DNA of 64,000 nucleotides from Vibrio atypicus (GCF_009811315.1 NZ_BLID01000001.1:1-64000), one strand, 5' to 3'. Counted from the stretch's first letter, positions 18,500 to 28,290 are shown. The notes: generated by a model from the letters alone, not told the origin. Program-made: numbers and translations.

Positions 18500-20380
18500 T
18501 TATATTTTAAAGAAACCAAGATCACTCTTCTGGGTCTCTGCAAGCATAGCGAGATCAGAAGATGCTTGAAGCGTATCATTCATGCCAGAAACGTTTTGTT
18601 GCACAAGGTCAAACGCCAACGTGGTGTTCTTAGAGATATCTTCAGTCACGCTAAACTGCTCTTGAGCGGCAGTCGCTACTACTGTGTTAATTTCTGAAAT
18701 AGATTCAACAGAAGCCGAGATGTCCTCAAATGAGGCCTTGATGTTGTCTGCAAGTTGGACTGAGTGCACGATAAGCTCAACGTTCTGAGCCATATTAGTT
18801 TGCGCTCGCTCTGATTGCTTTTGCAGCTTCTCAATAATTTCTTGGATACTAACCGTGGATTCTTGTGTTTTAGAGGCTAGGGATCTCACCTCATCAGCAA
18901 CTACAGCAAATCCACGCCCGTGCTCGCCTGCCCTAGCCGCCTCGATTGCAGCATTCAAGGCAAGCAAGTTGGTTTGTTCCGAAATTGAATTGATTACCTC
19001 CGTTACTGAACCAATTTCAATCGCAAACTGACGAAGCTCATCAACAATGTTCGCGCTTTCATTCACGGATGAGTGAATAGAGCCTGTCAGAGTAATGTTT
19101 TGCTCCAATGTTTGCTTACCAGACTGTACATTTTCCTTGGCCTTACAGGCTTCTCTTTCTGCAACTAGTGCTTGCTGGCTCACATCCTGTGAAGTTGAGG
19201 AAAGCTCAGTAATAGCAGTAGAGATTTGCTCTACCTGAGACAGTTCCTCCTGCGCGTTAGACTTGGTGTCATTCATCACTGCATTCAGTTCTTCCGAAGC
19301 AGACGCCACATTCTCGGAAATGCTGTGTGTATTTTGGATTAACTCCGACAGTTGATTCGATAGTTTAATGAGTGACTGATAAATGCCTGTTTCATTCCCC
19401 GTTGGGGTAATGCGCTGTGTAAAATCGCCATCAGCCATCTTCTCCATCAAACCTGCAATCTCAGTCGGAGTACCACCGACAGGAACTAATACAAGTTTGT
19501 TCACTGTCACCAATAATATACTTAATCCGATAATCAAACTTATGGTGCCCACAATGGCTGAAGTGACTAATTGACTGTCTGCTCCTTTCTTAATTTCTGC
19601 ATCTTTGATAAAACTGACCAACTTCCAACCTCCGATATCGAGCTGTGTCCAAAATGCAGTAAACGCAGTATCGTCTCCTTCAACGACCTTGCTATAGTTC
19701 ATTTCCGGTGTACTCGCACTAAAGCTTTTGTAAAGTGGAAGCTCTTGGTAAATGTTTTTGCCACGTAGACCTGGATATGGCGCGGCTAGGATAGTGCCAT
19801 CCTCTGTATACAGGAACACATCCTTTCGCTCTGCAACAGACTCTAAAAAGGAATCTAGATACACAGAGGTAATAACAGCAATCGAGTTGTCTATTTTATA
19901 GGCCATCACAACGATTTCTCTATTGGTCACAGCAGAGACAAATGGTGGAGAAAAGAAGAATGTTTTGCCTTCATTGAATACAGCTTTATAGTAATTACGC
20001 CCAAGGTCTCGAACGTTGAAGTCTAGCTTTTCACCTTTGGCATTAAAGATCCCTCCTTCGACATCGATAAGGTAAGCGCCTTCAATAAATTGAGTTTGAG
20101 TCCGATACAGCATCTCAAGTTGAATGATCGCTCTTTCCGAGAGGCCTTCATCAGTGATGTCGGCTTTACTCGCTTTAACCCCAGAGAGAACACTTCGATA
20201 CCCCTCTATCCTTCGAGATAAATTTTCCTCAATTGTTGCATTCTTTTCTTGTAATACTTGTTTATTTAACTCGATACTCTCATTTTTAAAGGACACAAAG
20301 CTAATCGCTATTAACGCAACAACGATAAACGCAATAATAGCGCCAATAGTTCCTAAAATCCTTACCTTAAACTCGTTCAT
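18500..20380 (-). CDS. Methyl-accepting chemotaxis protein, dCache type
   Basis: A 626-residue chemoreceptor. TM1 is at about residues 9-30; the periplasmic part (about 35-270) looks like a double-Cache ligand-binding domain ([16 protein letters not shown], then [16 protein letters not shown]); TM2 is at about 275-300; a HAMP domain follows with the conserved Pro in VLVPVGG. The cytoplasmic signalling hairpin has the invariant tip [19 protein letters not shown] near residue 475. No C-terminal CheR-tethering pentapeptide is seen. dCache domains usually bind amino acids, organic acids or amines; the ligand here is unknown. Confidence 0.9.
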   Translation of the reverse strand: MNEFKVRILGTIGAIIAFIVVALIAISFVSFKNESIELNKQVLQEKNATIEENLSRRIEGYRSVLSGVKASKADITDEGLSERAIIQLEMLYRTQTQFIEGAYLIDVEGGIFNAKGEKLDFNVRDLGRNYYKAVFNEGKTFFFSPPFVSAVTNREIVVMAYKIDNSIAVITSVYLDSFLESVAERKDVFLYTEDGTILAAPYPGLRGKNIYQELPLYKSFSASTPEMNYSKVVEGDDTAFTAFWTQLDIGGWKLVSFIKDAEIKKGADSQLVTSAIVGTISLIIGLSILLVTVNKLVLVPVGGTPTEIAGLMEKMADGDFTQRITPTGNETGIYQSLIKLSNQLSELIQNTHSISENVASASEELNAVMNDTKSNAQEELSQVEQISTAITELSSTSQDVSQQALVAEREACKAKENVQSGKQTLEQNITLTGSIHSSVNESANIVDELRQFAIEIGSVTEVINSISEQTNLLALNAAIEAARAGEHGRGFAVVADEVRSLASKTQESTVSIQEIIEKLQKQSERAQTNMAQNVELIVHSVQLADNIKASFEDISASVESISEINTVVATAAQEQFSVTEDISKNTTLAFDLVQQNVSGMNDTLQASSDLAMLAETQKSDLGFFKI

Positions 20381-20461
20381 AAACCCTACTATTATTTTTA
20401 TCTTTCTGGAAAATATAACCGCTTATATACAAATAAGATTACAACTCTACATCCATGATAA

Positions 20462-20731
20462 TTAAGTGCTGTTCTTATTTTCCAAGAAGACCACGCACGA
20501 TGTCCTAAGGAGAGATGTAAAGTTTCTAATATCTATATTTCTATCTAATGCTTCACTATAAAGTTCAGATATAAACTGAGCTCTAGATTTACCTTCAATC
20601 CCAGACATTTCATCTAAGACTGCCCAATATTTATTTTCCAATCTGATACTTGTTATATGCCCTAGAATCCGAATAGATCTGCTTCTGACCATATAGTTTT
20701 CTTTTGGTTGACCTATAAATAGTTCGCACAT
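20462..20731 (-). CDS. Ribbon-helix-helix protein (RHH_4-like)
   Basis: An 89-residue basic protein. The segment SRSIRILGHITSIRLENKYW and the following helix with SRAQFISELYSEA fit the RHH_4 family, where the pattern R-x-I-x-x-x-G-x-x-T-S-I-R-L-E-x-x-x-W is typical. It should dimerise and bind DNA. The ATG at 20731 has AGGTGG 7 bases upstream, better than the GTG at 20740. It lies between two chemoreceptor genes on the same strand, with a Cys-rich gene just upstream, and may regulate this cluster. Target unknown. Confidence 0.7.
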   Translation of the reverse strand: MCELFIGQPKENYMVRSRSIRILGHITSIRLENKYWAVLDEMSGIEGKSRAQFISELYSEALDRNIDIRNFTSLLRTSCVVFLENKNST

Positions 20732-20765
20732 GGAACCCACCTCAACTTAACAAAAATTTTATCAA

Positions 20766-21116
20766 TTAAACTAAAACACTACATAGTACTTTGATTTCAG
20801 AAACTAATTTATTAGCGTAATTTGATAATTCGCTATTAACATCAAGAGCATTTAATTTCAAATCAGCCACATGACCAGATAGTACATATATTGCTTTGGA
20901 GTCTATATATTTACAATGCTTTGAAATTATTCTTAATTTCTTTAACTCGAGTTCGATAAGAAAAATCATTGATTTGAAAATATCATCAGTATCGTTATTA
21001 GAAGGTAATGAGCTTATATAGTTAATGGTTTCAGAACAGCTCCTACAAACTGTAGTACTTCCAAACTTGATACAGTCATGATGTTGAATACAACAAAAAT
21101 CACACTTACACAGCAT
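20766..21116 (-). CDS. Small Cys-rich protein, likely zinc-binding
   Basis: A 116-residue protein whose N-terminus has a dense cysteine/histidine pattern: C-x-C-x2-C-C-x2-HH-x-C, then C-x2-C at about residues 24-27 (VCRSC). This could hold one or two zinc ions in a treble-clef or zinc-ribbon fold. The rest is helical without a known domain. It lies 28 bases after a chemoreceptor gene and 34 bases before the RHH gene, all on the minus strand, so it is probably co-transcribed. No function can be assigned. Confidence 0.6.
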   Translation of the reverse strand: MLCKCDFCCIQHHDCIKFGSTTVCRSCSETINYISSLPSNNDTDDIFKSMIFLIELELKKLRIISKHCKYIDSKAIYVLSGHVADLKLNALDVNSELSNYANKLVSEIKVLCSVLV

Positions 21117-21144
21117 AATATCTTTCTCAGATTATTTATGAATA

Positions 21145-23007
21145 TTAAGCTTTAAAGAAACGTAGCTGTTCTTTAAGACCATTTGACACACTGACTAATC
21201 CTGTAACTAGCTCACCGCTATTACGGATATATTTCATGTTTTCATCAACAGATTGCGTTAATGTATCAATTTGTTTAGATACTTCCTCGACTACAGACGC
21301 TTGTTGCTCCGAGGAAGCACTAACGGACGCATTCATATCTAAAAGAGTCCTTATATTTTCCTGAATGACAGAAAACTGATTCTCTAGTTCAAGTCGACTA
21401 TCATTGTAACTTTTGATTAGAGTCATATTTTCTTTGACAAACGTATCAAGCTTTTCTGACTTCTCCTTGAGTATTTCAACAATGTCTTGTATCGATGATG
21501 TAGATTGTTTTGTCTCAGAAGCTAGTTTTCTGACTTCGTCAGCAACCACAGCGAAGCCTCGACCATACTCGCCTGCTCTAGCAGCTTCGATTGCTGCATT
21601 CAGTGCTAATAAATTTGTTTGTTCAGAAATTGTATCTATCATCTGAACAATCTCACCTACACTGGTCGAGCTATCGATGATTCCATTAGAAATTTCTGAC
21701 GAATCAATCGTAGATTGAGTTATTTGATCTCCAATACGTTGAACTTTCTTTAGTATATCCCTACCCTGTAATACCTGTTGTTCAATTGCTTCATTAGTTT
21801 TACTTACTGTCGTCGCATTGCTTGCAACTTCTTTAGAAGATTGGCTAAGTTCTACGCATGCCGTCGCTATTGATTCAAATTCCCCCTGCTGTTCTATGCT
21901 GTTCTCTACCACTACATCGATATTTTCTCTGTTATCTTTAGAGTTTTTATCCATAATTTCAGTAGCACTAACAATTTCACCAACAATAAGGGCAATACTA
22001 TTTCTTAATAAGGTTACGGATCGATCAATTGATGACAATTCATTATGCAATTCGGTTTGTTCATATTCAGAGAAGTCACCCTGAGCTAAACGATCCAGCC
22101 TGCTTTTAATATAGTCTATGCCGACTAATTCTTTCCTTACAATTAGAATGATTGATGCAACTATAACCAGATTAGTTCCGACAATTATCCCTATAAATAT
22201 AAGTATTTGCTGTGAGTTTTCATTTATAACTTCATTCTGACTGACAAAGTTATATAGATTCATGTCACCGAGTTCTTTTTTGGAAGCTGAGTACCAATCT
22301 CCATCCGGAGTTTGATACATCAACACTTCACTCCCTAATTCAGCAAATACTGGCCGTATTTGGGTTAATTGACTGCCAACCCAATCAGAATTGGAAGAGT
22401 CAGCGGCTATAACATCGCCATCCAAGTTAGTAAGCGCGTATTCCAGTCCTAAGTTTGGTACTAGATTATCTAGAGCCACGTCAAATCCAAGTAGACCAAT
22501 AAGTCCACCTTCATTTTTTATTGGTACCGATAAAGTAATTGTATAATTGCCAGTCCAAGACTTATACGGACGAGTCAAATAGTAATTGGATGGATCCCTT
22601 ATAACAGCGTTGAACCACGTTCTAGATTCCTTTTTGGCATTAAAATCAGAAATCCAACCATTAGAAGTCAATACTCTTCCTTCTAAATCGGCGACGAAAA
22701 CTTCAGTCAATGCTTCAGTTTCACCTGCGGTATGCTTTAGTACAGACTGTAAATAATCATTTTTATCTTTGTCGTACGACCAAGATGATGGCAGACTCGA
22801 TAACGCGTAAGCGATTGATTTTGCTTCATCGATGAATGAATTCATCTCCGAATTATAGGAAACTTCAATAATTTTTCTCGACTGCTCGTCAAGTTGTATT
22901 GCGTCAGCGTCTGCTAGAGCCCTTAGATAGTGATATGTTGCTAATGTGACAAAAATTAACATGGCAACTAATGCCAATAGAGAATATTTTAGTATTTTTT
23001 TTAACAT
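21145..23007 (-). CDS. Methyl-accepting chemotaxis protein, dCache type
   Basis: A 620-residue chemoreceptor. TM1 is at about residues 8-28; the periplasmic dCache-like domain (about 35-265) includes [15 protein letters not shown], the [12 protein letters not shown] region typical of Cache ligand pockets, and a second lobe with GEVLM-type strands; TM2 is at about 268-292. HAMP-like and signalling regions follow, with tip [19 protein letters not shown]. The ATG at 23007 is chosen over the TTG at 23022. An 8-bp inverted repeat (TATGTAGT/ACTACATA) 54-77 bases upstream may be an operator. Ligand unknown; the first Cache lobe motif suggests small organic ligands such as amino acids. Confidence 0.88.
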   Translation of the reverse strand: MLKKILKYSLLALVAMLIFVTLATYHYLRALADADAIQLDEQSRKIIEVSYNSEMNSFIDEAKSIAYALSSLPSSWSYDKDKNDYLQSVLKHTAGETEALTEVFVADLEGRVLTSNGWISDFNAKKESRTWFNAVIRDPSNYYLTRPYKSWTGNYTITLSVPIKNEGGLIGLLGFDVALDNLVPNLGLEYALTNLDGDVIAADSSNSDWVGSQLTQIRPVFAELGSEVLMYQTPDGDWYSASKKELGDMNLYNFVSQNEVINENSQQILIFIGIIVGTNLVIVASIILIVRKELVGIDYIKSRLDRLAQGDFSEYEQTELHNELSSIDRSVTLLRNSIALIVGEIVSATEIMDKNSKDNRENIDVVVENSIEQQGEFESIATACVELSQSSKEVASNATTVSKTNEAIEQQVLQGRDILKKVQRIGDQITQSTIDSSEISNGIIDSSTSVGEIVQMIDTISEQTNLLALNAAIEAARAGEYGRGFAVVADEVRKLASETKQSTSSIQDIVEILKEKSEKLDTFVKENMTLIKSYNDSRLELENQFSVIQENIRTLLDMNASVSASSEQQASVVEEVSKQIDTLTQSVDENMKYIRNSGELVTGLVSVSNGLKEQLRFFKA

Positions 23008-23060
23008 GGCAAGCTTGCTCAATTGGATTTTTACGCATAATCCCTTACAAGCATCATGGA

Positions 23061-23084
23061 TATGTAGTACTGATACACTACATA
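23061..23084. promoter_or_regulatory. Inverted repeat upstream of the chemoreceptor gene
   Basis: Perfect 8-bp arms TATGTAGT and ACTACATA separated by 8 bases. Arm length and spacing suit a dimeric regulator. The same ACTACATA half-site occurs upstream of the pilin gene (18180-18187). The binding protein is not known and chance cannot be excluded in AT-rich DNA. Confidence 0.3.
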
Positions 23085-23500
23085 CATTAAATTTCCATAC
23101 AATGTGACAACAATCACAATAGTATACTGATAGAGCAGTTGACTCTTGTCATATTAGGACAACTAACATGCTTAAATGGCCAGATTGGAATATTAAATGA
23201 GACATTTCTCCAATATATATCGAAATTCTCTTATGCAGGTTTTTCCTATTTTTTATTTTTCTATTAGGATATTTCTTACATATTTTATTATTTTAAATAA
23301 AATACTTTAAGTCTAGACGACGTATCAAAAATGACTTTATTTAAATTGGTCAAGTTGATTTGCAGATTTATTTTTTGAACGTAACCATTAGAAAGATCTG
23401 TTGAGTCATGTCAGATAAGTCACAAAACATCAATATATGATTGATACTCTATCCCCCTGAACTATAGCAATGGGATAAAATCTCAGTCTAGTCACTTCAA
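23085..23500. other. AT-rich intergenic region
   Basis: About 400 bp between the chemoreceptor and the tandem repeat. No gene is visible. It should contain the promoter of the chemoreceptor gene. Long T/A runs at 23225-23310 give it very low GC content, typical of horizontally acquired DNA. Confidence 0.35.
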
Positions 23501-23567
23501 ACGTCAGAAACGTCAGAAACGTCAGAAACGTCAGAAACGTCAGAAACGTCAGAAACGTCAGAAACGT
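23501..23567. repeat. 9-bp tandem repeat, seven copies
   Basis: Seven perfect copies of ACGTCAGAA run from 23501 to 23563, followed by a partial copy (ACGT). The array ends 99 bases upstream of the AraC-type regulator start. Perfect identity implies recent slippage or selection. Nine-base units do not shift reading frames, so any effect would be on promoter spacing, DNA curvature or repeated protein binding (each unit holds an ACGT core). The minus-strand frame through it is an artefact reading FLT repeats. Confidence 0.9.
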
Positions 23568-23666
23568 AAGGTAGAGTATTTGATTTACAATAAACCTGTA
23601 TATCATCCATTTTCCTTCTTGTTTTGACGCTATAGATTCGCAACAACTAACATTTAAAGAGATAGT

Positions 23667-24683
23667 ATGCAAAAAACAACAGATACACTGAACGACTCTC
23701 TATCGGTTCACCCAGGCTGGGGAAAGATATTTCAACACGCACAAAAAGAGCTCCGTTTACAATCTTTGTTTGATAGCTGGCGAACTACCCCATCAAATCG
23801 CCTTTACTTGGAAGATTTGCGAAATGACTTATACGCACTAACCGATCCAGAACAAACTATTCCATTCATATCAAAATGTGCCAAGAGCGTTAACCCTTTC
23901 ACATTTGGTTGCTTTAGTCTTTTGTTTTGGACTTCACCCTGCATTAAAACAGCCTTAAAAAACAGTGAAGAATATTCAATATTAATGAGCACCCCCATTC
24001 ACCTTCAAAGTCAAACCATGGACAACGGCGATATCGAAATCTGGTTTATAGACAACGAAACAACTCATCACAGTCCAACGGTGACCCACCTTGGTACCCT
24101 TTTATATATCTTAACTTTAAGTGAGATGCTCCAAAGGTTGATTGATCATCCGGTCCCCCCCCTGGCTATTGAGTTAGTTTCTCCTGAGTTTACCGATAAA
24201 CAATTAGATACCATCAGGCATATTTCAAACGTCTCGCTCAGTACAAATAAAACTCAGAATAAACTCTGTGTACCACATGAATTGCTACTAATTGGCAATC
24301 CATATTATGATGAGGAAGTCTATCACTCCCAATTAGATCTCGTTCGCGTCAAAGCGAGCGCGCTTAAGAAAAACGACATTATTACTAACATATTCAAATA
24401 TTTAGATAGCATGCGTGACTTAACTACGGTATCTGCTGAAACAACAGCTAACTACCTTGCTATGAGCGTAAGAACTCTAAATAGAAAGCTCAACAATCAG
24501 AATACGTCCTACCGAGACGTGCTTACTAACTACAGAATCGAAAAATCTCTTCGACTCCTCAGTGACAACTCGCTAAATGTCACAGAAATTGCTTTCCAGT
24601 TAGGTTTTGGCGATGTTAGTTCCTTCTCAAGAGCATTTAAGGGATGGACAGGAACTACACCATTGAAGTTAAGAAATACTTAG
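23667..24683 (+). CDS. AraC-family transcriptional regulator
   Basis: A 338-residue regulator of the type with an N-terminal arabinose-binding-like domain (about 25-210) and a C-terminal double helix-turn-helix (about 240-335). The HTH region shows AMSVRTLNRKLNNQ, then the hallmark second helix block EIAFQLGFGDVSSFSRAF and KGWTGTTPLKLR. A GAGATAGT sequence precedes the ATG. Relatives often control nearby metabolic or virulence genes. Here the neighbours are a chemoreceptor and small unknown genes, so the target is not obvious. The 9-bp tandem repeat in its leader or promoter region could modulate its expression. Confidence 0.85.
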   Translation: MQKTTDTLNDSLSVHPGWGKIFQHAQKELRLQSLFDSWRTTPSNRLYLEDLRNDLYALTDPEQTIPFISKCAKSVNPFTFGCFSLLFWTSPCIKTALKNSEEYSILMSTPIHLQSQTMDNGDIEIWFIDNETTHHSPTVTHLGTLLYILTLSEMLQRLIDHPVPPLAIELVSPEFTDKQLDTIRHISNVSLSTNKTQNKLCVPHELLLIGNPYYDEEVYHSQLDLVRVKASALKKNDIITNIFKYLDSMRDLTTVSAETTANYLAMSVRTLNRKLNNQNTSYRDVLTNYRIEKSLRLLSDNSLNVTEIAFQLGFGDVSSFSRAFKGWTGTTPLKLRNT

Positions 24684-24713
24684 CGTTTTACCGTATTTAT
24701 AAGGCTATGAAGT

Positions 24714-25037
24714 TCAAATACTTTTAACTTGTTCCATACAGTCAAAATATTTCCTAGCTTCCGCTTCCCAGTAGCTGTGTAAAAGCAATGCAAAGTAGCC
24801 ACGCTGCTTTTGCTTCAAGATTCGCAGTGATGCTTGTTCATGGGAGAGACTTTGATTCATACACTCAGTAATAACAACATTCGTGTCTAGCGGATTCGAT
24901 AGATAGAGTTCTATATCTAAAAGGCTGTTGGCTTCTGATTCATTAAGCCCCTGATTAACTAGTAGTTTCACACACATATGATGCACCAAGTTATTTGAAA
25001 CTGCCTGTAATTCAGTGCTTGCTTTGTTTAATGTCAT
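24714..25037 (-). CDS. Hypothetical protein, helical
   Basis: A 107-residue cytosolic protein, mostly helical by composition (many Leu, Glu, Ser, Asn), without signal peptide or membrane segment. No family was recognised. GAAAGAG lies about 8 bases before the ATG. Its stop converges with the AraC-type gene (30 bases between). It may be the left-most gene of the phage-like element or a resident gene; the boundary of the element could not be found. Confidence 0.45.
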   Translation of the reverse strand: MTLNKASTELQAVSNNLVHHMCVKLLVNQGLNESEANSLLDIELYLSNPLDTNVVITECMNQSLSHEQASLRILKQKQRGYFALLLHSYWEAEARKYFDCMEQVKSI

Positions 25038-25299
25038 TTCTGTTTCTCTTTCAGTCTAACCTGTGAGAGATCCATGCTCAGAATTTCCATGTTCATTGAG
25101 CATACGTTAGTTCAGAATGAAAGTCTGGAAAGTACTCCTTCCATTTTGGAAAGTGGCCGCTACCGACAGGCTCGGTATTGATAACGTTGTCTCTCTTTTT
25201 AAGTAAAACTCTCGAGCCTTCTTTCACCGTTTCCACTGGCAAAGTTAGGCTCACCAAGTGCGAGCCTAGTTTCTAAAACAACATAGTGAAGCTATTTCT

Positions 25300-25503
25300 C
25301 TACGCTGAGGTCTCTTGGGACAGGGTCATCTGTGGGGGGCTATTGACGATTTCTTGAGTCGCATCATTCTGATACTCGGTCAGTACCAAGCTCATTAGAT
25401 AAATACCTATTTCAGCTCGACTTGTAGCTTTTGTTTCCACGGCAACAGAATCAATAATAAAACTCATCACTTCAACTAGGTGGTTGTCTTGCAAAGATGG
25501 CAT
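25300..25503 (-). CDS. Small hypothetical protein near phage element
   Basis: A 67-residue protein beginning MPSLQDNHLVEVM. GGAGAGG lies only 3 bases before the ATG at 25503, and a TTG at 25515 is the alternative. No domain was recognised. It lies downstream of the replication gene on the same strand, a position where P2-type phages carry small early genes. The 345 bp between it and rep hold a possible broken small frame: a Cys-containing stretch ending GCECWAAEQKSI at about 25690. Confidence 0.4.
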   Translation of the reverse strand: MPSLQDNHLVEVMSFIIDSVAVETKATSRAEIGIYLMSLVLTEYQNDATQEIVNSPPQMTLSQETSA

Positions 25504-25849
25504 ATACCTCTCCAATTAACTCTTAAATTACCAATCAACAACGCTTATGGCTGTGTGGTGGTCAACAAAATTGGCCACAGCATTATAGTTTTCCCAATAT
25601 AATCGTTCAGACTCATTGGAATTAGTGCACCATTATATTGTCAGGGGCTGAGTAGGCTGTAGTAACCTGTGATGTATCAACTTATATACTCTTCTGCTCC
25701 GCTGCCCAACACTCGCATCCGTAGTGTCCTCTGAAGCCCCACATTTGACTGTTGTTTCCGCAGTAAGTGCTCCTAAACTAGTGTGCGTGATTTAATAACC
25801 CACAACTCTAATCAGGTTGCCAAGTTCAGCAAGCCACGACAGTATGTGA
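25504..25849. other. Gene-poor stretch downstream of rep
   Basis: No intact gene. On the minus strand a short open stretch (about 25690-25790) reads YCGNNSQMWGFRGHYG followed by CECWAAEQKSI and a stop. It has a Cys arrangement like a small phage zinc-binding protein, but it lacks a good start and is bounded upstream by a stop. It may be a decayed early phage gene. Confidence 0.3.
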
Positions 25850-27028
25850 TTAAGGAAATGACAACTTAGACAAGGTGCTTTTTTGCTTCATCACACAACC
25901 AACTAAGAATGGCTCAATAGGAGCAGATATCTGATGTACAGCATCATTAACATAACGAGTCGGCCCGTTTCGCTCACTCATAGCAAGTACTGACATCACC
26001 CGTTCAAGTAAATAAGCATAACGACTGATTGTCTGACGACACATACTAGACATACGAGCTACGCTACCAATCGTAAGTGGTTGGTTGTGACGCAGCAGAC
26101 GTTGGCAGGCGTGGACAATACGACGAGCTGTATTCGTTCGACGTATCCGGTGCGTCCTCCTGGCGGCTCTTCGCTGCCTATCATACAAACTTAAGTGCCT
26201 ATCTAATTTCATCACACCCCGCTTACAGCCTGATCTGGTAAAATATTTACTCCAAGTCCAACGAGACACGCTTTTGACTAACGCCTCAACTTCGCTCCAT
26301 GGTAGCGGTGGACTCTCTGGCATAGCACTTACATTTTTGTGGTGCGCAAAACCCTCTACTCGTGCTTTAAAATCGGTATAACTGCCCAGCTCTCTTGCTT
26401 TCGCGACAATGCTGTAAGCGTACTGACGTGTATTTTCAAACAGAGTGCAGTTTCTGGAATAGGAAGTATCATGCATTTTTCCCTGCCCCAAACGCTCGGG
26501 CTCAAGTTCAAGGGAATCTGCTAGTTCACCAAGCTCGTAAATACTTCGGTGAAGTTCTGTAGTCAGCCACTCAGTATGAAATGGTGTTTTGGCAACTGGA
26601 CCGCAATAACTCATGTCAGCCTCTAGCCTTAATGCAAGAGCTCGATAAATAGCTTGGTAATAGGCGATAGGTTTGTTGTGCGCGTTGTCGCTGGTGCAAA
26701 CGGGCACAATGGCATAAAAAAGATGGGCTTTGTTGCTAGTGCGATTACGCACAATCAAGTTTGGTGGTGGCAACCCTTCATCTTGCCAGATGTAGGGATT
26801 TGGCATGGTGCGATGTTTATGATCAATGTCGAACACCATCCAAGCTTTCATCTCTTTGCGATTGACTTGCATGTACGGCCACTTTACAGCGTAATCACGT
26901 GGCCTTATGAGCATAGCGGTTTTATTATCGCTACATCTTGGAAAATAAGGCGCTTCCTCAATCACGCGAGTTTTTAATGAAAACGATGGAGTGATGATCT
27001 GATTACTGTCTGAACGAATCATCGTCAT
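25850..27028 (-). CDS. Phage/plasmid replication initiation protein (Replicase family)
   Basis: A 392-residue protein. The N-terminal half (about 60-190) resembles the Replicase/primase domain of theta-type initiators: WMVFDIDHKHR holds the acidic catalytic-type pair, followed by NLIVRNRTSNKAHLFYAI and HTEWLTTELH. The next part (about 205-275) resembles a PriCT_1 primase C-terminal helix bundle with NCTLFENTRQYAY. A basic, Arg-rich tail ends in an HTH-like region (TIGSVARMSSMCRQTISRY). It would start replication of the integrated element once excised. The start at 27028 or 27022 is uncertain. Direction is opposite to cI and int, as in P2-like early operons. Confidence 0.8.
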   Translation of the reverse strand: MTMIRSDSNQIITPSFSLKTRVIEEAPYFPRCSDNKTAMLIRPRDYAVKWPYMQVNRKEMKAWMVFDIDHKHRTMPNPYIWQDEGLPPPNLIVRNRTSNKAHLFYAIVPVCTSDNAHNKPIAYYQAIYRALALRLEADMSYCGPVAKTPFHTEWLTTELHRSIYELGELADSLELEPERLGQGKMHDTSYSRNCTLFENTRQYAYSIVAKARELGSYTDFKARVEGFAHHKNVSAMPESPPLPWSEVEALVKSVSRWTWSKYFTRSGCKRGVMKLDRHLSLYDRQRRAARRTHRIRRTNTARRIVHACQRLLRHNQPLTIGSVARMSSMCRQTISRYAYLLERVMSVLAMSERNGPTRYVNDAVHQISAPIEPFLVGCVMKQKSTLSKLSFP

Positions 27029-27357
27029 AATAAAGTCAACGCAGTTCTTTTCAGCACGCCAGAGAACGCTAAGCGCGACACTTTCTTCATAATGCTCAAC
27101 ATCTTCACACTGACCAAGGTCTGTTTCGTTAGATATCTCAGTTGAGCGTTGATAGCCATGCCCTCACGCTGTTCTAAGACTACATTAAGAGAATTGGCTT
27201 ACTCTCGTACAAATCGGGTAATGTATAATTGCTTAAAGCCAACGGTTTTAGATCTTGTTGATTCATTTTTCATTACCTGTCAGCAAGTTAGAAATCCCGT
27301 CTGAACATGGTTTATGCCAATGAACTACTGACATCGCCCATCCAAATTGATACACAC
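27029..27357 (-). other. Possible broken early gene upstream of rep
   Basis: Between the CII-like gene and rep the minus strand has a 28-codon frame (27266 to 27180, starting MNQQDLKPLALSNY) that stops. The rep frame itself is then open upstream for about 45 codons with no start codon (reading through STEISNETDLGQCEDVE). The two look like pieces of one small acidic early protein split by a frameshift, but no homologue was recognised. Nothing else was seen here. Confidence 0.3.
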
Positions 27358-27873
27358 TTACCCTGCCCTAATGAGCGACTCAATCTCCATACGCGGCGAT
27401 ACATCTTGATTGAGTTTTTCTAAGCTATTGATGATCAAAACATGATTGCTGATACTGACCTGCGCAGTATGAACAATTTTATGTTTCAGAGTTCGACTTA
27501 GTTCTTGCTTGCCAACACACTCAAGCGCTATACGAGACAGCTCTCCAGAGTAAATAGCGTTATCTAATACCCGTCGAATAAAATTCACTTCGCTTTCGTC
27601 AGGAGGAATAAGAGCTGTGACTACACCCAGCCCTAGAAGAAGCGCATTCACAATGGAATGATTCCCACTTGCCTTTGAGATCGTGATGAGTTCTGTACAG
27701 TTCAGTACATGGGGCTGCTCGGGGTTGAGTTTATTGCGTAGCATCGTAGCATCCATTCCAAGACGCTCTGCTAGCCTGGCCATGTTTTCAGTTCTCGCAA
27801 AAGCACAACACGCTTCGTTAAATGCCTTTTGTTTGGAAACTAGAAAGTCACTCTTTGAGTCAATATCGTTCAT
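27358..27873 (-). CDS. Phage regulatory CII-like protein (CP76 family)
   Basis: A 171-residue protein matching the phage regulatory CII/CP76 family of P2-like phages. It shows an N-terminal helical DNA-binding part with FNEACCAFARTENMARLAE and GMDATMLRNKLNPEQPH, then LNCTELITISKASGNHSIVN, and a helical C-terminus. In related phages such as 186 and K139, CII acts at the lysis-lysogeny switch. It is encoded on the minus strand between cox and rep, the expected early order. Confidence 0.82.
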   Translation of the reverse strand: MNDIDSKSDFLVSKQKAFNEACCAFARTENMARLAERLGMDATMLRNKLNPEQPHVLNCTELITISKASGNHSIVNALLLGLGVVTALIPPDESEVNFIRRVLDNAIYSGELSRIALECVGKQELSRTLKHKIVHTAQVSISNHVLIINSLEKLNQDVSPRMEIESLIRAG

Positions 27874-27987
27874 AGCGAATACTCAATTGAAAAAAAACAG
27901 TACGAAAATGAAACCCCAACCAAGAATGTTTGTGCGCAACAGGCATTCTTAATTCGTTGGAATACAGGAGCACTAAGGTATGATGAC

Positions 27988-28200
27988 CTATCCCATTCGT
28001 TGCAACGTTTCTCTAGTGGCCACTTCAAGCAACTCAACCATATTGATTAATGGCGTTTCTTTAGCCTTGGCTTTCTCTTTGATAGGTAAGCGACCATCGG
28101 ATACCCAATCTATGATCGTGCGTTTTGGCATACCAGAGAGTTGGGAGTATTGATCATAAGTCATATAAGGGGTATTTAAGACTACTTGATATGAAAGCAT
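27988..28200 (-). CDS. Phage Cox-like excisionase/repressor
   Basis: A 70-residue basic HTH protein, MTYDQYSQLSGMPKRTIIDW followed by a short helix, matching the small Cox-type regulators of P2-like phages. In P2, Cox blocks the repressor promoter and directs integrase toward excision. It is the first minus-strand gene facing cI across a 90-bp divergent control region, the standard Cox position. AGGG lies 8 bases before the ATG. Confidence 0.75.
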   Translation of the reverse strand: MLSYQVVLNTPYMTYDQYSQLSGMPKRTIIDWVSDGRLPIKEKAKAKETPLINMVELLEVATRETLQRMG

Positions 28201-28290
28201 AGTGGTACCCTAATGAGTTGTTGATTGTATTTATTCGGGAGATAGAGTTTTGACTCGCCACCCGATTTCATTTGGAATTATTGATCGCAT
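28201..28290. promoter_or_regulatory. Divergent cox-cI switch region
   Basis: The 90-bp gap between cox (minus) and cI (plus) must hold both early promoters. An inverted pair GATTTCAT (28264-28271) and ATGAAATC (28291-28298, overlapping the cI start) is a candidate operator for CI or Cox; the arms are perfect but lie 19 bases apart. The -10/-35 boxes are not clear enough to assign. Confidence 0.45.

Noticed and set aside
20778..20785. Third ACTACATA motif
   Set aside because: It lies inside the coding end of the Cys-rich gene, so it is probably chance.
23501..23567. CRISPR-like array
   Set aside because: Units are only 9 bp and perfectly contiguous, with no spacers and no cas genes nearby.
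23430..23672. 80-codon minus-strand ORF with Leu-Thr-Phe repeats
   Set aside because: It is created by the 9-bp tandem repeat; no ribosome binding site, and it overlaps the leader of the AraC-type gene.
24684..25849. Left attachment site of the phage-like element
   Set aside because: I searched by eye for a copy of the guaC-terminator or TGTCGCCAC sequence here and found none, so no left boundary is given.
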